NCBI RefSeq assembly: GCF_003325355.1
Contig: NZ_CP030850.1
Location: forward strand, 4,829,501-4,893,500
Direction: 5' to 3'
Length of the DNA stretch: 64,000 nt
DNA from: Runella rosea
Lineage (GTDB): Bacteria; Bacteroidota; Bacteroidia; Cytophagales; Spirosomataceae
A program made the translations under genes and the position numbers. Below are positions 16,194-24,669 of this stretch, piece by piece. Below the pieces are notes generated by a model. The model made no database searches. It worked only from the letters and a program-made list of their open reading frames with translations, and was not told the DNA's origin. How positions within the stretch are numbered: the first letter of the stretch is position 1; the number at the start of each line of letters is the position of its first letter.

Positions 16194-16918
16194 TACTTGA
16201 GAGGTTTAACGTTAAGAAAGCGATTGTGAGCAACAAAAACTCTTATCTTTTAATGGGCTTCCTTGTGGGAGCCTTTTGTTTACAGGTCAATGCCCAACGC
16301 ATCAATATCGGAGCTGGGGTGGGAGGATTAAATTATAAGGGTGACTTGTCGCCGGCTTTTAATCCTCGCAATTATCTTCCAGCAGGCCATGCCTTGTTCC
16401 GATACAATCTCAGCCCCTCGGTTTCGCTCCGGGCGGGCGGTACGTTTGGTTTGGTAGGCGCAAAAGACAGCCGCTCTTCCGACCCGTTCAACCAAGCTCG
16501 TAATGCGTCTTTTAGGTCTTCGATGCTGGAAGGAAGTCTCATTACAGAATACAATTTTTTGAATTATTCTCAAAAGCGAAAAGCGAAAAACTGGACGCCG
16601 TATCTTTTTGGAGGATTAGGATTTTATAAGTTTAATCCGCGCAACAAAACAGCAGATTACAAAACTACCCAAATGAATATCCCATTTGGCGCGGGCGTAA
16701 AATGGGAGTTTAAGCGCCCTTGGAGCCTTGAATTTGAATTTGGTACGCGTAAGTTATTTACTGATTATCTGGATGATTTGGGGGATAATGTCCCCATTAA
16801 TCAAAAGATTCAACTGGGCAATCCTACCACCAAGGATATGTATTATTATACTTCAATCACGCTCAGTTATACCTTTTATTCAATTATTTGTCCGCCTGGT
16901 TTTTCTACGGATTATTAA
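16175..16918 (+). CDS. DUF6089-family outer-membrane protein (second copy)
   Basis: A 247-residue paralogue of the preceding protein, overlapping it by 19 nt if the ATG at 16175 is used. A GTG at 16226 or an ATG at 16253 would also keep the hydrophobic signal segment YLLMGFLVGAFCLQVNA. The GTG start gives the most usual signal peptide length. Barrel-like segments include NIGAGVGGLNYKGDLSP and NIPFGAGVKWEFKRPWSLEF. It ends ITLSYTFYSIICPPGF, close to the end of its neighbour. Likely an outer-membrane barrel. The pair probably arose by tandem duplication and shares a transcript. Confidence 0.8.
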   Translation: MSSHPLILERFNVKKAIVSNKNSYLLMGFLVGAFCLQVNAQRINIGAGVGGLNYKGDLSPAFNPRNYLPAGHALFRYNLSPSVSLRAGGTFGLVGAKDSRSSDPFNQARNASFRSSMLEGSLITEYNFLNYSQKRKAKNWTPYLFGGLGFYKFNPRNKTADYKTTQMNIPFGAGVKWEFKRPWSLEFEFGTRKLFTDYLDDLGDNVPINQKIQLGNPTTKDMYYYTSITLSYTFYSIICPPGFSTDY

Positions 16919-16985
16919 ACAAAATCGGGCACTGGTATCCGTTTGACGTGTATATTTACCGATATAAACGTTTGTTTTCGGCCCT

Positions 16986-17996
16986 ATGCAACTTTTTTTC
17001 CACCGCTTCGATTTACGTCTTCGTCATACATTTACCATTGCACACGACTCGCGGGATGTTCAGCCAACGCTCGTGGTGGAACTGCGCGAAGGCGCTATGA
17101 GTGGATTTGGAGAAGCGACTTCCAATAAATACTACGGCATTACGATTGAAGGCATGGTGGAAGCGTTGGAAAATATCCGCGAACGCATCGAAAGCTACGA
17201 CCTCCAATCGCCAGAAGATTTTTGGGCATTTGTTCATCCATTTCTTCTGAACAATCCCTTTGCCCAATGTGCTTTGGATGAGGCCGCTAATGACCTTTGG
17301 GCCAAAAAACGTCATCAAAAGTTGTACAAAGCATGGGGGCTTTCTGCCGAGAATATCCCGATGACCAACTATACGATCGGCATTGATACGGTGGAAAAAA
17401 TGGTCGCTAAAATGAAAGAATTGCCTTGGCCAATCTATAAAATTAAGCTCGGCACTGCCGACGATTTAGCCATCATTAAAGAACTTCGTATACACACCGA
17501 TGCCATTTTTCGTGTAGATGCAAACTGCGCCTGGACGGCCGACCAAGCGATTCAGTACAGCTATGAATTGAAAGCCTTAGGCGTTGAATTCATAGAACAA
17601 CCCCTCAAAGCTGACGATTGGGAAGGCATGAAGCGTGTTTTTGACCAAAGCGCCTTGCCCTGCATTGCCGACGAAAGTTGCATTGTAGAGTCAGATGTGG
17701 CCAAATGTTACGGATATTTTCACGGGGTCAATGTCAAACTCACCAAATGCGGTGGCCTCACGCCCGCCCGCAGAATGATTGCCGAAGCAAAAGCTTTGGG
17801 AATGAAAACCATGGTAGGCTGCATGAATGAAACGAGCGTGGGGATTTCTGCCATTGCCCACTTACTACCAATACTGGATTATGTTGACATGGATGGCACG
17901 TTGCTCATTTCCAACGACCCTGCTTCAGGCGTAACTTTCGATTACGGTAAGGTGATTTTTGCCCCTGAAAACGGCACTGGTGCGGCGCTCCTTTAA
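16986..17996 (+). CDS. Dipeptide (L-Ala-D/L-Glu) epimerase, enolase superfamily
   Basis: A 336-residue enolase-superfamily enzyme that likely epimerises L-Ala-D-Glu from recycled murein peptides. The N-terminal capping domain is followed by a TIM barrel with the KxK motif in IYKIKLGTADD. The metal ligands are the Asp of FRVDANCAW, the Glu of EFIEQPL and the Asp/Glu of CIADESC. The second catalytic Lys is in GVNVKLTKCGGL. The C-terminal segment (DMDGTLLISNDP) matches dipeptide epimerases. Other dipeptide specificities are possible. Confidence 0.87.
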   Translation: MQLFFHRFDLRLRHTFTIAHDSRDVQPTLVVELREGAMSGFGEATSNKYYGITIEGMVEALENIRERIESYDLQSPEDFWAFVHPFLLNNPFAQCALDEAANDLWAKKRHQKLYKAWGLSAENIPMTNYTIGIDTVEKMVAKMKELPWPIYKIKLGTADDLAIIKELRIHTDAIFRVDANCAWTADQAIQYSYELKALGVEFIEQPLKADDWEGMKRVFDQSALPCIADESCIVESDVAKCYGYFHGVNVKLTKCGGLTPARRMIAEAKALGMKTMVGCMNETSVGISAIAHLLPILDYVDMDGTLLISNDPASGVTFDYGKVIFAPENGTGAALL

Positions 17997-18198
17997 AATC
18001 CACGGTTTGTTAGTGCTTTCTAAAAGACCTGCTTAGTACATTTTGTGATTAAATCAGTACTCTTTCTAAAGAAGTGTATATCTCCCCTCATTTGTAATTA
18101 TTTTGGAAAAATCATCGCTTATTTTTAAAAAAAATGAGTAATGAAGTCTTTTAATTATCTTACTGTTATTAAGGAAAAAATACGCATAATGCTGTCTT

Positions 18199-19473
18199 AT
18201 GAAAGAAAATATACCTGTTTCCGGCTCCCGAAGAAAATTTATCAAAGGCTCACTTGCTACGCTGGCGGCCTTTTCGATTGTACCGCGTCACGTATTGGGC
18301 AAAGGCTATTTGGCCCCCAGTGACCAATTGACCAAAGCCATTGTTGGCGTAGGCGGCATGGGCCGTGGGCACATTCCTTACGCGGGCACCAAAGTAGTGG
18401 CTATTTGTGACGTAGACAAACGCCACCTCAAGCTGGCGCTTGACCAGTTGGAACCGGGTGTAAAAACCTTTTCTGACTACCGCGAATTGATTCAACTGCC
18501 CGAAGTGGATATTGTACACGTAGCTACTCCGCCGCATTGGCACGGAATTATCGCCGCCGATGCCGCCCGTGCGGGCAAAGACGTGTGGTGTGAAAAACCC
18601 ATGACCCGCACCATCGGCGAAGGCAAACGCCTCGTGGAAGCGGTGCAGCAGCACGGTCGTATTTTTCGCTTAAATACTTGGTTCCGTTTTGAATCAAATT
18701 TTTATGGCATGAATACCACCGTAAAACCCATTAAAAAACTCGTGGAAAGTGGCTTGCTCGGCTGGCCGCTCAAAGTGACGGTAAGCCGTCATACGGGTTT
18801 TGATTGGAAATTTTATTGGGTCGGTAAAACAAATCTTCAACCCGAATCTATCCCCGCCGAATTGGACTATGACATGTGGCTGGGACCCGCGCAATACAAA
18901 CCCTACAGCGAGCACCGCGTACACGGTACATTTCGTGGCTATTGGGACTACGACGGCGGTGGCTTGGGCGACATGGGACAGCATTATTTAGACCCGATTC
19001 AGTACTTTTTGGGCAAAGACGATACCAGCCCCATCAGTGTAGAAATTGACGCGCCGCAGCAACACACCGATGCCGTGGGTACGTGGAGACGCATTGAATA
19101 TACGTATGCCGATGGCTGTAAAATCATTTTGGACGGAGAAGGTAAGGACGAAAGTGTTCCTTACATCGAAGGGCCTAAAGGGAAACTATACCCCAATTTC
19201 CGCTCTGATATTCCTGATTTAGAGAAAAAACTCGCGGCATTTCCCGATTCGGAGCCTCAAGTAACGGATTTTGTGGAAGCCGTGAAAAAGCGTCAAAAAT
19301 TTGCGCTGAATGAAGAAAATGGCCACCGTTCTTGTACCATTGTCAACATGGGATTGACTGCGTTGCGTTTAGGGCGCTCGTTGAAATTTGACCCTGTTAA
19401 ACAGTTATTCGTGGACGATGAAGGAGCCAATCGCCTCATAGATCAGCCCATGCGCGGCCCTTGGACCATGTAA
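18199..19473 (+). CDS. Tat-exported Gfo/Idh/MocA oxidoreductase
   Basis: A 424-residue oxidoreductase. The N-terminus carries a twin-arginine signal (GSRRKFIKGSLATLAAFSIV). The Rossmann motif is VGVGGMGRGHIPY. The catalytic-region Lys is in DVWCEKPMTR, as in the EKP motif of the family. The C-terminal alpha/beta domain includes DMWLGPAQYKPY and GGLGDMGQHYLDP. Export by Tat with bound NAD(P) is typical of periplasmic members. Lying 48 bp upstream of a DUF1080 protein, it fits the 3-keto-glycoside pathway, in which such an enzyme oxidises a sugar at C3. That role is inference. Confidence 0.9.
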   Translation: MKENIPVSGSRRKFIKGSLATLAAFSIVPRHVLGKGYLAPSDQLTKAIVGVGGMGRGHIPYAGTKVVAICDVDKRHLKLALDQLEPGVKTFSDYRELIQLPEVDIVHVATPPHWHGIIAADAARAGKDVWCEKPMTRTIGEGKRLVEAVQQHGRIFRLNTWFRFESNFYGMNTTVKPIKKLVESGLLGWPLKVTVSRHTGFDWKFYWVGKTNLQPESIPAELDYDMWLGPAQYKPYSEHRVHGTFRGYWDYDGGGLGDMGQHYLDPIQYFLGKDDTSPISVEIDAPQQHTDAVGTWRRIEYTYADGCKIILDGEGKDESVPYIEGPKGKLYPNFRSDIPDLEKKLAAFPDSEPQVTDFVEAVKKRQKFALNEENGHRSCTIVNMGLTALRLGRSLKFDPVKQLFVDDEGANRLIDQPMRGPWTM

Positions 19474-19521
19474 CAAAGCGTAACTGTGCAAAATGATTGA
19501 ATCAATTCTTTTCCTGAATTT

Positions 19522-22500
19522 ATGAAAAAAATACAATATATACTGATTGCTCTTTTGGTGAGCGGGTCGATGGCCACGGCGCAGGTTGACAACCGAATCA
19601 CCGCGCTATTGGGACAGTTCCCTGCCCAAAATGCCAAACAATTGCAAAAAAACATGGACGATATGGCCGCTTTGGGTAAGTCGGGTATTATCCAATTAGC
19701 CTCGGGGTTGGTGCCTTCGGCCAAAGGAAATAACGCCAAAGTACAATACGCACTTGGCGGCTTCTCGTCCTTTGTAATGCAACCAGGCAAGGAAGAATGG
19801 CGAAAAATGGCCGCCGAAGCCTACGCCGAAGCCTTGAGTAAAGTGACTGACAAAGACAATCAAGCCTTTCTTCTTTTTCAACTTCAACAGGTGGGTAAAG
19901 AGGAAAGCGTCAGCCCATTGTCGGCTTATCTAAACGACGAAAAACTCAGTGGGCCTGCCGCTCGGGCGCTGGCAAGAATAGGCTCTTCAACGGCGAGTCA
20001 AGCACTATTGAAAGCATTGAATGGTGCTTCTGGCGAGGCTCAGATTTCTATTGTGGAGGCCTTAGGAGACAGCCGCTTTGCGGAAGCTGCGCCCGCGATT
20101 GAGAAATTAGCGTCTAGTAGTGACCTAAAAGGCAGAAAGGTAGCGCTTTATGCGTTGGCAATGATTGGTGCTCCGTCGTCAGAAAGTATCCTCATGGGTG
20201 CGGCAGCCAAGGCTTCTTACGTATATGATGAAGCCAATGCTACCTCTTCGTATCTTACTTATTTGGGTCGACTGACCGAGAATGGGAATAAAGCTCTGAC
20301 GGTAAAAGCGGCCACGGCTTTGTTGAAAAACGCCACCCAAACGCCGACGCGCTCGGCGGCATTGAAATTATTGGCCGACGCACAGGGCGCAGCCAGCATT
20401 CCTGTATTGCTCAAAGCGTTGCAAAGCACTGACATCAATTACCGGGTAGCGGCCCTGAAATACGCGCAGAAATACATTACTCCTGCCACAACTGGTCAGT
20501 TTTTGGCAACCATGCCCACCTTGAAACCCGTAGCGCAAGCCGAGGTGATTGGGGTATTGGGAGAAACGGGAGTGAAATCGGCATTGCCAGTCATTCTTAA
20601 AAACTTGTCTAATAAAGAAAGTGGTGTAAAATTGGCGGCAATCAAGGCTGCTGGAAGAATTGGGCAGGAAGGTGTTTTGCCTAACTTATTGGGCGTCCTG
20701 AAAAAAGGCACACCAGATGAAGTAACTGCCGTCAAAAATGCGTTGCTTGTCATGAAAGGCGACAAAGTAGTAGACCAAATCGCGACCGCGCTTCCTTCCA
20801 TGCCTGCAAGTGCACAGCCCGCATTGCTCGAAGTATTGGCGGCCCGTGCGGCCGATAGCAAAATAGAGGTGGTTTTGGCACAATTAAAAAATAACAATGC
20901 CAACGTAAAAGCAGCGGCTTTTGCGGCGCTGAAAAGTGTTTCTTCGTCTAAAGACATGCCTACCTTGGTGGGGCTATTGAATAGTGTTTCGGCTTCACAA
21001 GAGGTGCTTTCAACGCAGGAAGCAATAACAGCCGTGGTAAAGAAAACAGGCGATGCTTTTCAGCAAACCAACACCGTATTGGAACAGATGAACGCGGCAC
21101 CGGCGGATAAGAAACCCAATTATTTGCGCATTTTGGCCAATATCGGGGGTAAAAAAGCATTGTCAACCGTGGCGGCAGCTTTTCAAAATGGCGATGCGGC
21201 CACCCAAAACGCGGCCCTGAATGCTCTTTCCGATTGGAAAGATGCCAGTGCTGCTTCAGAACTGTATAAAATTGGGAAAAACACCACCGATGCAAGCTAC
21301 CTTGATCAAGCAGTGAGTGGCTATATCAAAGCGGCCAATCGGCTGAATCAAACGCCCACGCAAAAAGTATTGATGCTGCGTAAGGCAATGGATATGTCTA
21401 AAACTGCCGCCCAGAAAGAGAGTATTCTGAAAGAACTCGTGCGCAATCGCACCTTCAATGCGTTGATTTTGGCGGGTAATTATTTGGATGATACCCAATT
21501 GCAGCAAACTGCCGCGCAAGTGGTGATTAATAGCGCATTGGCCAACAAAGATTTTCAGGGCGATGCCGTACGTCAATTGTTAAATAAAGCCCTGAATTTT
21601 GCCACCAATAATGAACAAAAGGAGGCCGTTAAGAAGCATTTGGCCGAAATGCCAGCGGGCGAAGGGTTTGTTTCGTTGTTTAACGGAAAAGACCTGACAG
21701 GCTGGAAAGGTTTGGTCGCCAACCCCATTGCCCGGGCCAAAATGCACCCCGATACGCTCGCCGCCAAACAGGCAAAAGCCGACGAAATGATGCGGAAAGG
21801 CTGGGTTGTTAAAGATGGCGAACTCATCTTTACGGGCCACGGTGATAATCTCTGCACGGTAAAAAAATACGGTGATTTTGAAATGTACGTTGATTGGCGC
21901 ATTGAACCTAAAGGCGATGCTGGTATCTATTTGCGTGGTTCGCCGCAGGTTCAGGTGTGGGATACCTCCCGCGTAGAAGTAGGTGCACAGGTAGGCTCGG
22001 GCGGTCTGTACAATAACCAAAAGAACCCCAGCAAGCCGCTTAAATTGGCCGACAACGCCATTGGCGATTGGAACACGTTCTACATCCAAATGAAAGGCGA
22101 CCGCGTAACGGTGCGGCTCAATGGTGAATTGGTAGTAGATAATGTTATTCTGGAAAACTACTGGGACCGTAAGCAACCCATTTTTCCGATGGAACAGTTA
22201 GAACTCCAAGCCCATGGCACACTTGTGGCCTATCGTGACATTTATGTTCGTGAATTGCCCCAAACAAAGCCGTTTGTATTGAGCGAACAGGAAAAACAGG
22301 ATAACTTTAAAATGCTGTTTGACGGCACCAACATGTTTGAGTGGATGGGCAATACCACCGATTATGTCATGGAAGATGGAGCAATGGTGATTTATCCCAA
22401 CCGTGGTGGAAAAGGCAATCTGTACACCAAAGACGAATACAGCGATTTTGAGTTCCGTTTTGAATTCCAATTGACGCCCGGCTCCAACAATGGCTTGGGC

Positions 22501-22944
22501 ATTCGGGCGCCGTTGCAAGGCGATGCCGCTTACGTCGGAACGGAACTGCAGATTCTGGACAATGAGGCCGAAATCTATAAGAACCTACAGCCCTATCAGT
22601 ACCACGGCTCGGCCTACGGCATCATTGCTGCCAAGCGGGGTTACCTCAAACCCGTCGGTGAGTGGAATTATCAGGAAGTGGTTGTCAAAGGCTCTAAATT
22701 AAAAGTAACGCTTAATGGCACCGTAATTTTGGATGGGGATTTAGCCGAAGCTTCTAAAAACGGCACTGCCGACCACCGCGACCATCCCGGACTCAGCCGC
22801 ACATCGGGTTACATTGGATTTCTGGGCCACGGTGATGTGGTAAGGTTCAGGAATATCCGAGTGAAAGATTTGAGCATTCCGCCGCCACCGCCGCCGGTAG
22901 AACCCGAAAAAGTGATTGAGAAGAAAAGGAAGCGCAAAAAATAG
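19522..22944 (+). CDS. Exported HEAT-repeat protein with two DUF1080 domains
   Basis: A 1140-residue protein with signal peptide MKKIQYILIALLVSGSMATA. Residues about 30-700 are an alpha-helical array of HEAT-like repeats, for example LPVILKNLSNKESGVKLAAI and LPNLLGVLKKGTPDEVTAV. Two DUF1080 domains follow at about 712-905 (from FVSLFNGKDLTGWKG) and 928-1118 (from FKMLFDGTNMFEWMG). The C-terminus is proline- and lysine-rich (IPPPPPPVEPEKV then KKRKRKK). DUF1080 domains include 3-keto-glycoside hydrolases, and the HEAT scaffold may hold partners or substrate. It probably works with the Gfo/Idh oxidoreductase just upstream. A terminator follows. Confidence 0.88.
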   Translation: MKKIQYILIALLVSGSMATAQVDNRITALLGQFPAQNAKQLQKNMDDMAALGKSGIIQLASGLVPSAKGNNAKVQYALGGFSSFVMQPGKEEWRKMAAEAYAEALSKVTDKDNQAFLLFQLQQVGKEESVSPLSAYLNDEKLSGPAARALARIGSSTASQALLKALNGASGEAQISIVEALGDSRFAEAAPAIEKLASSSDLKGRKVALYALAMIGAPSSESILMGAAAKASYVYDEANATSSYLTYLGRLTENGNKALTVKAATALLKNATQTPTRSAALKLLADAQGAASIPVLLKALQSTDINYRVAALKYAQKYITPATTGQFLATMPTLKPVAQAEVIGVLGETGVKSALPVILKNLSNKESGVKLAAIKAAGRIGQEGVLPNLLGVLKKGTPDEVTAVKNALLVMKGDKVVDQIATALPSMPASAQPALLEVLAARAADSKIEVVLAQLKNNNANVKAAAFAALKSVSSSKDMPTLVGLLNSVSASQEVLSTQEAITAVVKKTGDAFQQTNTVLEQMNAAPADKKPNYLRILANIGGKKALSTVAAAFQNGDAATQNAALNALSDWKDASAASELYKIGKNTTDASYLDQAVSGYIKAANRLNQTPTQKVLMLRKAMDMSKTAAQKESILKELVRNRTFNALILAGNYLDDTQLQQTAAQVVINSALANKDFQGDAVRQLLNKALNFATNNEQKEAVKKHLAEMPAGEGFVSLFNGKDLTGWKGLVANPIARAKMHPDTLAAKQAKADEMMRKGWVVKDGELIFTGHGDNLCTVKKYGDFEMYVDWRIEPKGDAGIYLRGSPQVQVWDTSRVEVGAQVGSGGLYNNQKNPSKPLKLADNAIGDWNTFYIQMKGDRVTVRLNGELVVDNVILENYWDRKQPIFPMEQLELQAHGTLVAYRDIYVRELPQTKPFVLSEQEKQDNFKMLFDGTNMFEWMGNTTDYVMEDGAMVIYPNRGGKGNLYTKDEYSDFEFRFEFQLTPGSNNGLGIRAPLQGDAAYVGTELQILDNEAEIYKNLQPYQYHGSAYGIIAAKRGYLKPVGEWNYQEVVVKGSKLKVTLNGTVILDGDLAEASKNGTADHRDHPGLSRTSGYIGFLGHGDVVRFRNIRVKDLSIPPPPPPVEPEKVIEKKRKRKK

Positions 22945-22958
22945 GGTAGTGAGAAGTT

Positions 22959-22997
22959 AAAAAGGTGGATACTTATAAAGGGTTTCCACCTTTTTTT
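22959..22997 (+). terminator. Intrinsic terminator after the HEAT-DUF1080 gene
   Basis: aaaaaggtgga (22959-22969) pairs perfectly with tccaccttttt (22985-22995) around a 15-nt loop, and the T run continues to 22997. It is 14 nt after the stop codon. Confidence 0.8.
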
Positions 22998-23065
22998 ATC
23001 TTATTTGAGGGGTTTATTCGGCTCTTTTTTCATTTTACCTAATTATTCCTTCAGTTAGGTAAAAT

Positions 23066-23944
23066 ATGGGCGAATTATTGACAATATTGCCTTATAATCC
23101 AAACCTCAATCATAGGATGTTCACGTACTTCAGAGATTCTTTTCGTCGAAAAATAGCCAGAAGATATACCAAAGAGTATCCATCCCTCATCAATCATTAT
23201 CAATTGGAGAAAGACGGACAAATCGATTTTGCAGAATGGGCCAACCCTTTGGCTACGCGGCTGGGTTTGAAGCAGGAAACCGTCGATTTTTTTCGTAAAT
23301 TCATCAAAGAAGGAGATTTTGTAATCGACATTGGTGCCAACATTGGCGATACAACTGTACCGATGGGGCTTGCAGCGGGAAAATCAGGCTTGGCGCTGGG
23401 CTTTGACCCCAATCCGTACGTGTTTAAAATACTGAAGGAAAACGCCACCCTCAACCAAGACAAACTGTCCATTCATGCGTTACCGTTTGCGATTTCGGTA
23501 GAGGAAGAAGAATTCTTTTTTATCTCTTCAGAAGCTTCTTTTGTCAACGGCGGAATTTCTCCAACCAAAGAGAGCCGTCATGGAAAATTCGTTTATCCCG
23601 AGAAAATAAAGGGTATTCCGTTGATGCATTTTTTGGAGACGAATTACGGAGATTGGCTTCCCAAACTATCGTTCATCAAAGTAGATACCGAAGGTTACGA
23701 TAAGGAAATTCTCAAATCTATTTCGGACTTAATTGCCAAATATAAGCCAGTGATTGTTGCAGAAAGTTTTGAGCACAACAGTCCTGCCGATAAAATGGAG
23801 TTGTTTGAAGCCATTGCCAAACACGGCTACGATATTTTTTACTTTGAAGAGTTTGAGAGCACTGCCAAGGTTGTTTCTATTCCTGCCAAAGAAGACATAA
23901 CAAAGTGGCATATAAACATCAATATCTATGCCGTGCCGCGCTAA
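23066..23944 (+). CDS. FkbM-family methyltransferase
   Basis: A 292-residue SAM-dependent methyltransferase of the FkbM family, whose members mostly O-methylate sugars or polyketides. The SAM motif is FVIDIGANIGDTTVPMGLA near residues 88-106. The family's second motif appears as FIKVDTEGYDKEILKSI near residue 208. An alternative start at 23117 (MFTYFRDSF) would drop 17 residues without harming the domain. It stands alone between a terminator and the convergent response regulator, so the substrate cannot be guessed from context. Surface polysaccharide modification is the most common role. Confidence 0.85.
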   Translation: MGELLTILPYNPNLNHRMFTYFRDSFRRKIARRYTKEYPSLINHYQLEKDGQIDFAEWANPLATRLGLKQETVDFFRKFIKEGDFVIDIGANIGDTTVPMGLAAGKSGLALGFDPNPYVFKILKENATLNQDKLSIHALPFAISVEEEEFFFISSEASFVNGGISPTKESRHGKFVYPEKIKGIPLMHFLETNYGDWLPKLSFIKVDTEGYDKEILKSISDLIAKYKPVIVAESFEHNSPADKMELFEAIAKHGYDIFYFEEFESTAKVVSIPAKEDITKWHININIYAVPR

Positions 23945-23945
23945 T

Positions 23946-24656
23946 TCATTCATCTACCAATAATTTAAAGCCTTCGCCGTGGAGGTTGATGATTTGGAGC
24001 GATGCATCGTCTTTGAGGTGCTTGCGGAGCTTCGTAATGTAGACATCCATGCTGCGGGCGTTGAAGTAGGAATCGTCACCCCAAATGAGCTTCAACGCAA
24101 AACTTCGGTTAATGGGTTGGTTTTTATTTTCACAAAACAATTTGAGCAATGCCGCTTCTTTGCTTGTTAGTTTTTGTGGGGTGCCGTTTTGGGTAAGTAC
24201 TTGGTGGGCAAAATCAAAGGTGTATTTCCCAAGTTGAAATACACTTTGCGGGAGCTCATGTATTGGGGCCGTTTTTTGATAACGGCGCAATACGGCCTGT
24301 ATGCGTAGTAACAGCTCTTCCATGCTGAACGGCTTCGTGATGTAGTCGTCAGCGCCCGCTTTAAAACCCTGAATGGTATCTTCCTTCATGCTTTTGGCGG
24401 TCAGAAAAATGATGGGAACCTCTTTGTCGGTGAGGCGAATTTCTTTGGCCAACGAAAATCCATCTTTTTTTGGCATCATCACATCCAGTAGGCACAAATC
24501 AAACGAACCTTCCAGAAACCGCTTCAAACCTGCGTTGCCATCCACGGCCAAATCCGTTTTGTAGCCTTTGTTGGTGAGGTATTCCTGTAACAATTGCCCC
24601 AGATTAGGGTCATCTTCGGCCAAGAGGATTTTCGTAGGCGGTAGTTTGGTCGTCAT
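23946..24656 (-). CDS. OmpR-type response regulator
   Basis: A 236-residue two-component response regulator. The receiver domain (1-120) has the acidic pair in LLAEDDPNLG, the phospho-acceptor Asp in LCLLDVMMPKKDG, and the conserved Lys in YITKPFSMEELL. The C-terminal winged helix (about 140-235) binds DNA (LTSKEAALLKLF and SMDVYITKLRKHL). It is co-transcribed with the histidine kinase gene 13 bp upstream. Targets may include the divergent T9SS-tagged protein gene at 26614. Confidence 0.93.
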   Translation of the reverse strand: MTTKLPPTKILLAEDDPNLGQLLQEYLTNKGYKTDLAVDGNAGLKRFLEGSFDLCLLDVMMPKKDGFSLAKEIRLTDKEVPIIFLTAKSMKEDTIQGFKAGADDYITKPFSMEELLLRIQAVLRRYQKTAPIHELPQSVFQLGKYTFDFAHQVLTQNGTPQKLTSKEAALLKLFCENKNQPINRSFALKLIWGDDSYFNARSMDVYITKLRKHLKDDASLQIINLHGEGFKLLVDE

Positions 24657-24669
24657 GCTGTTTGGGTTA

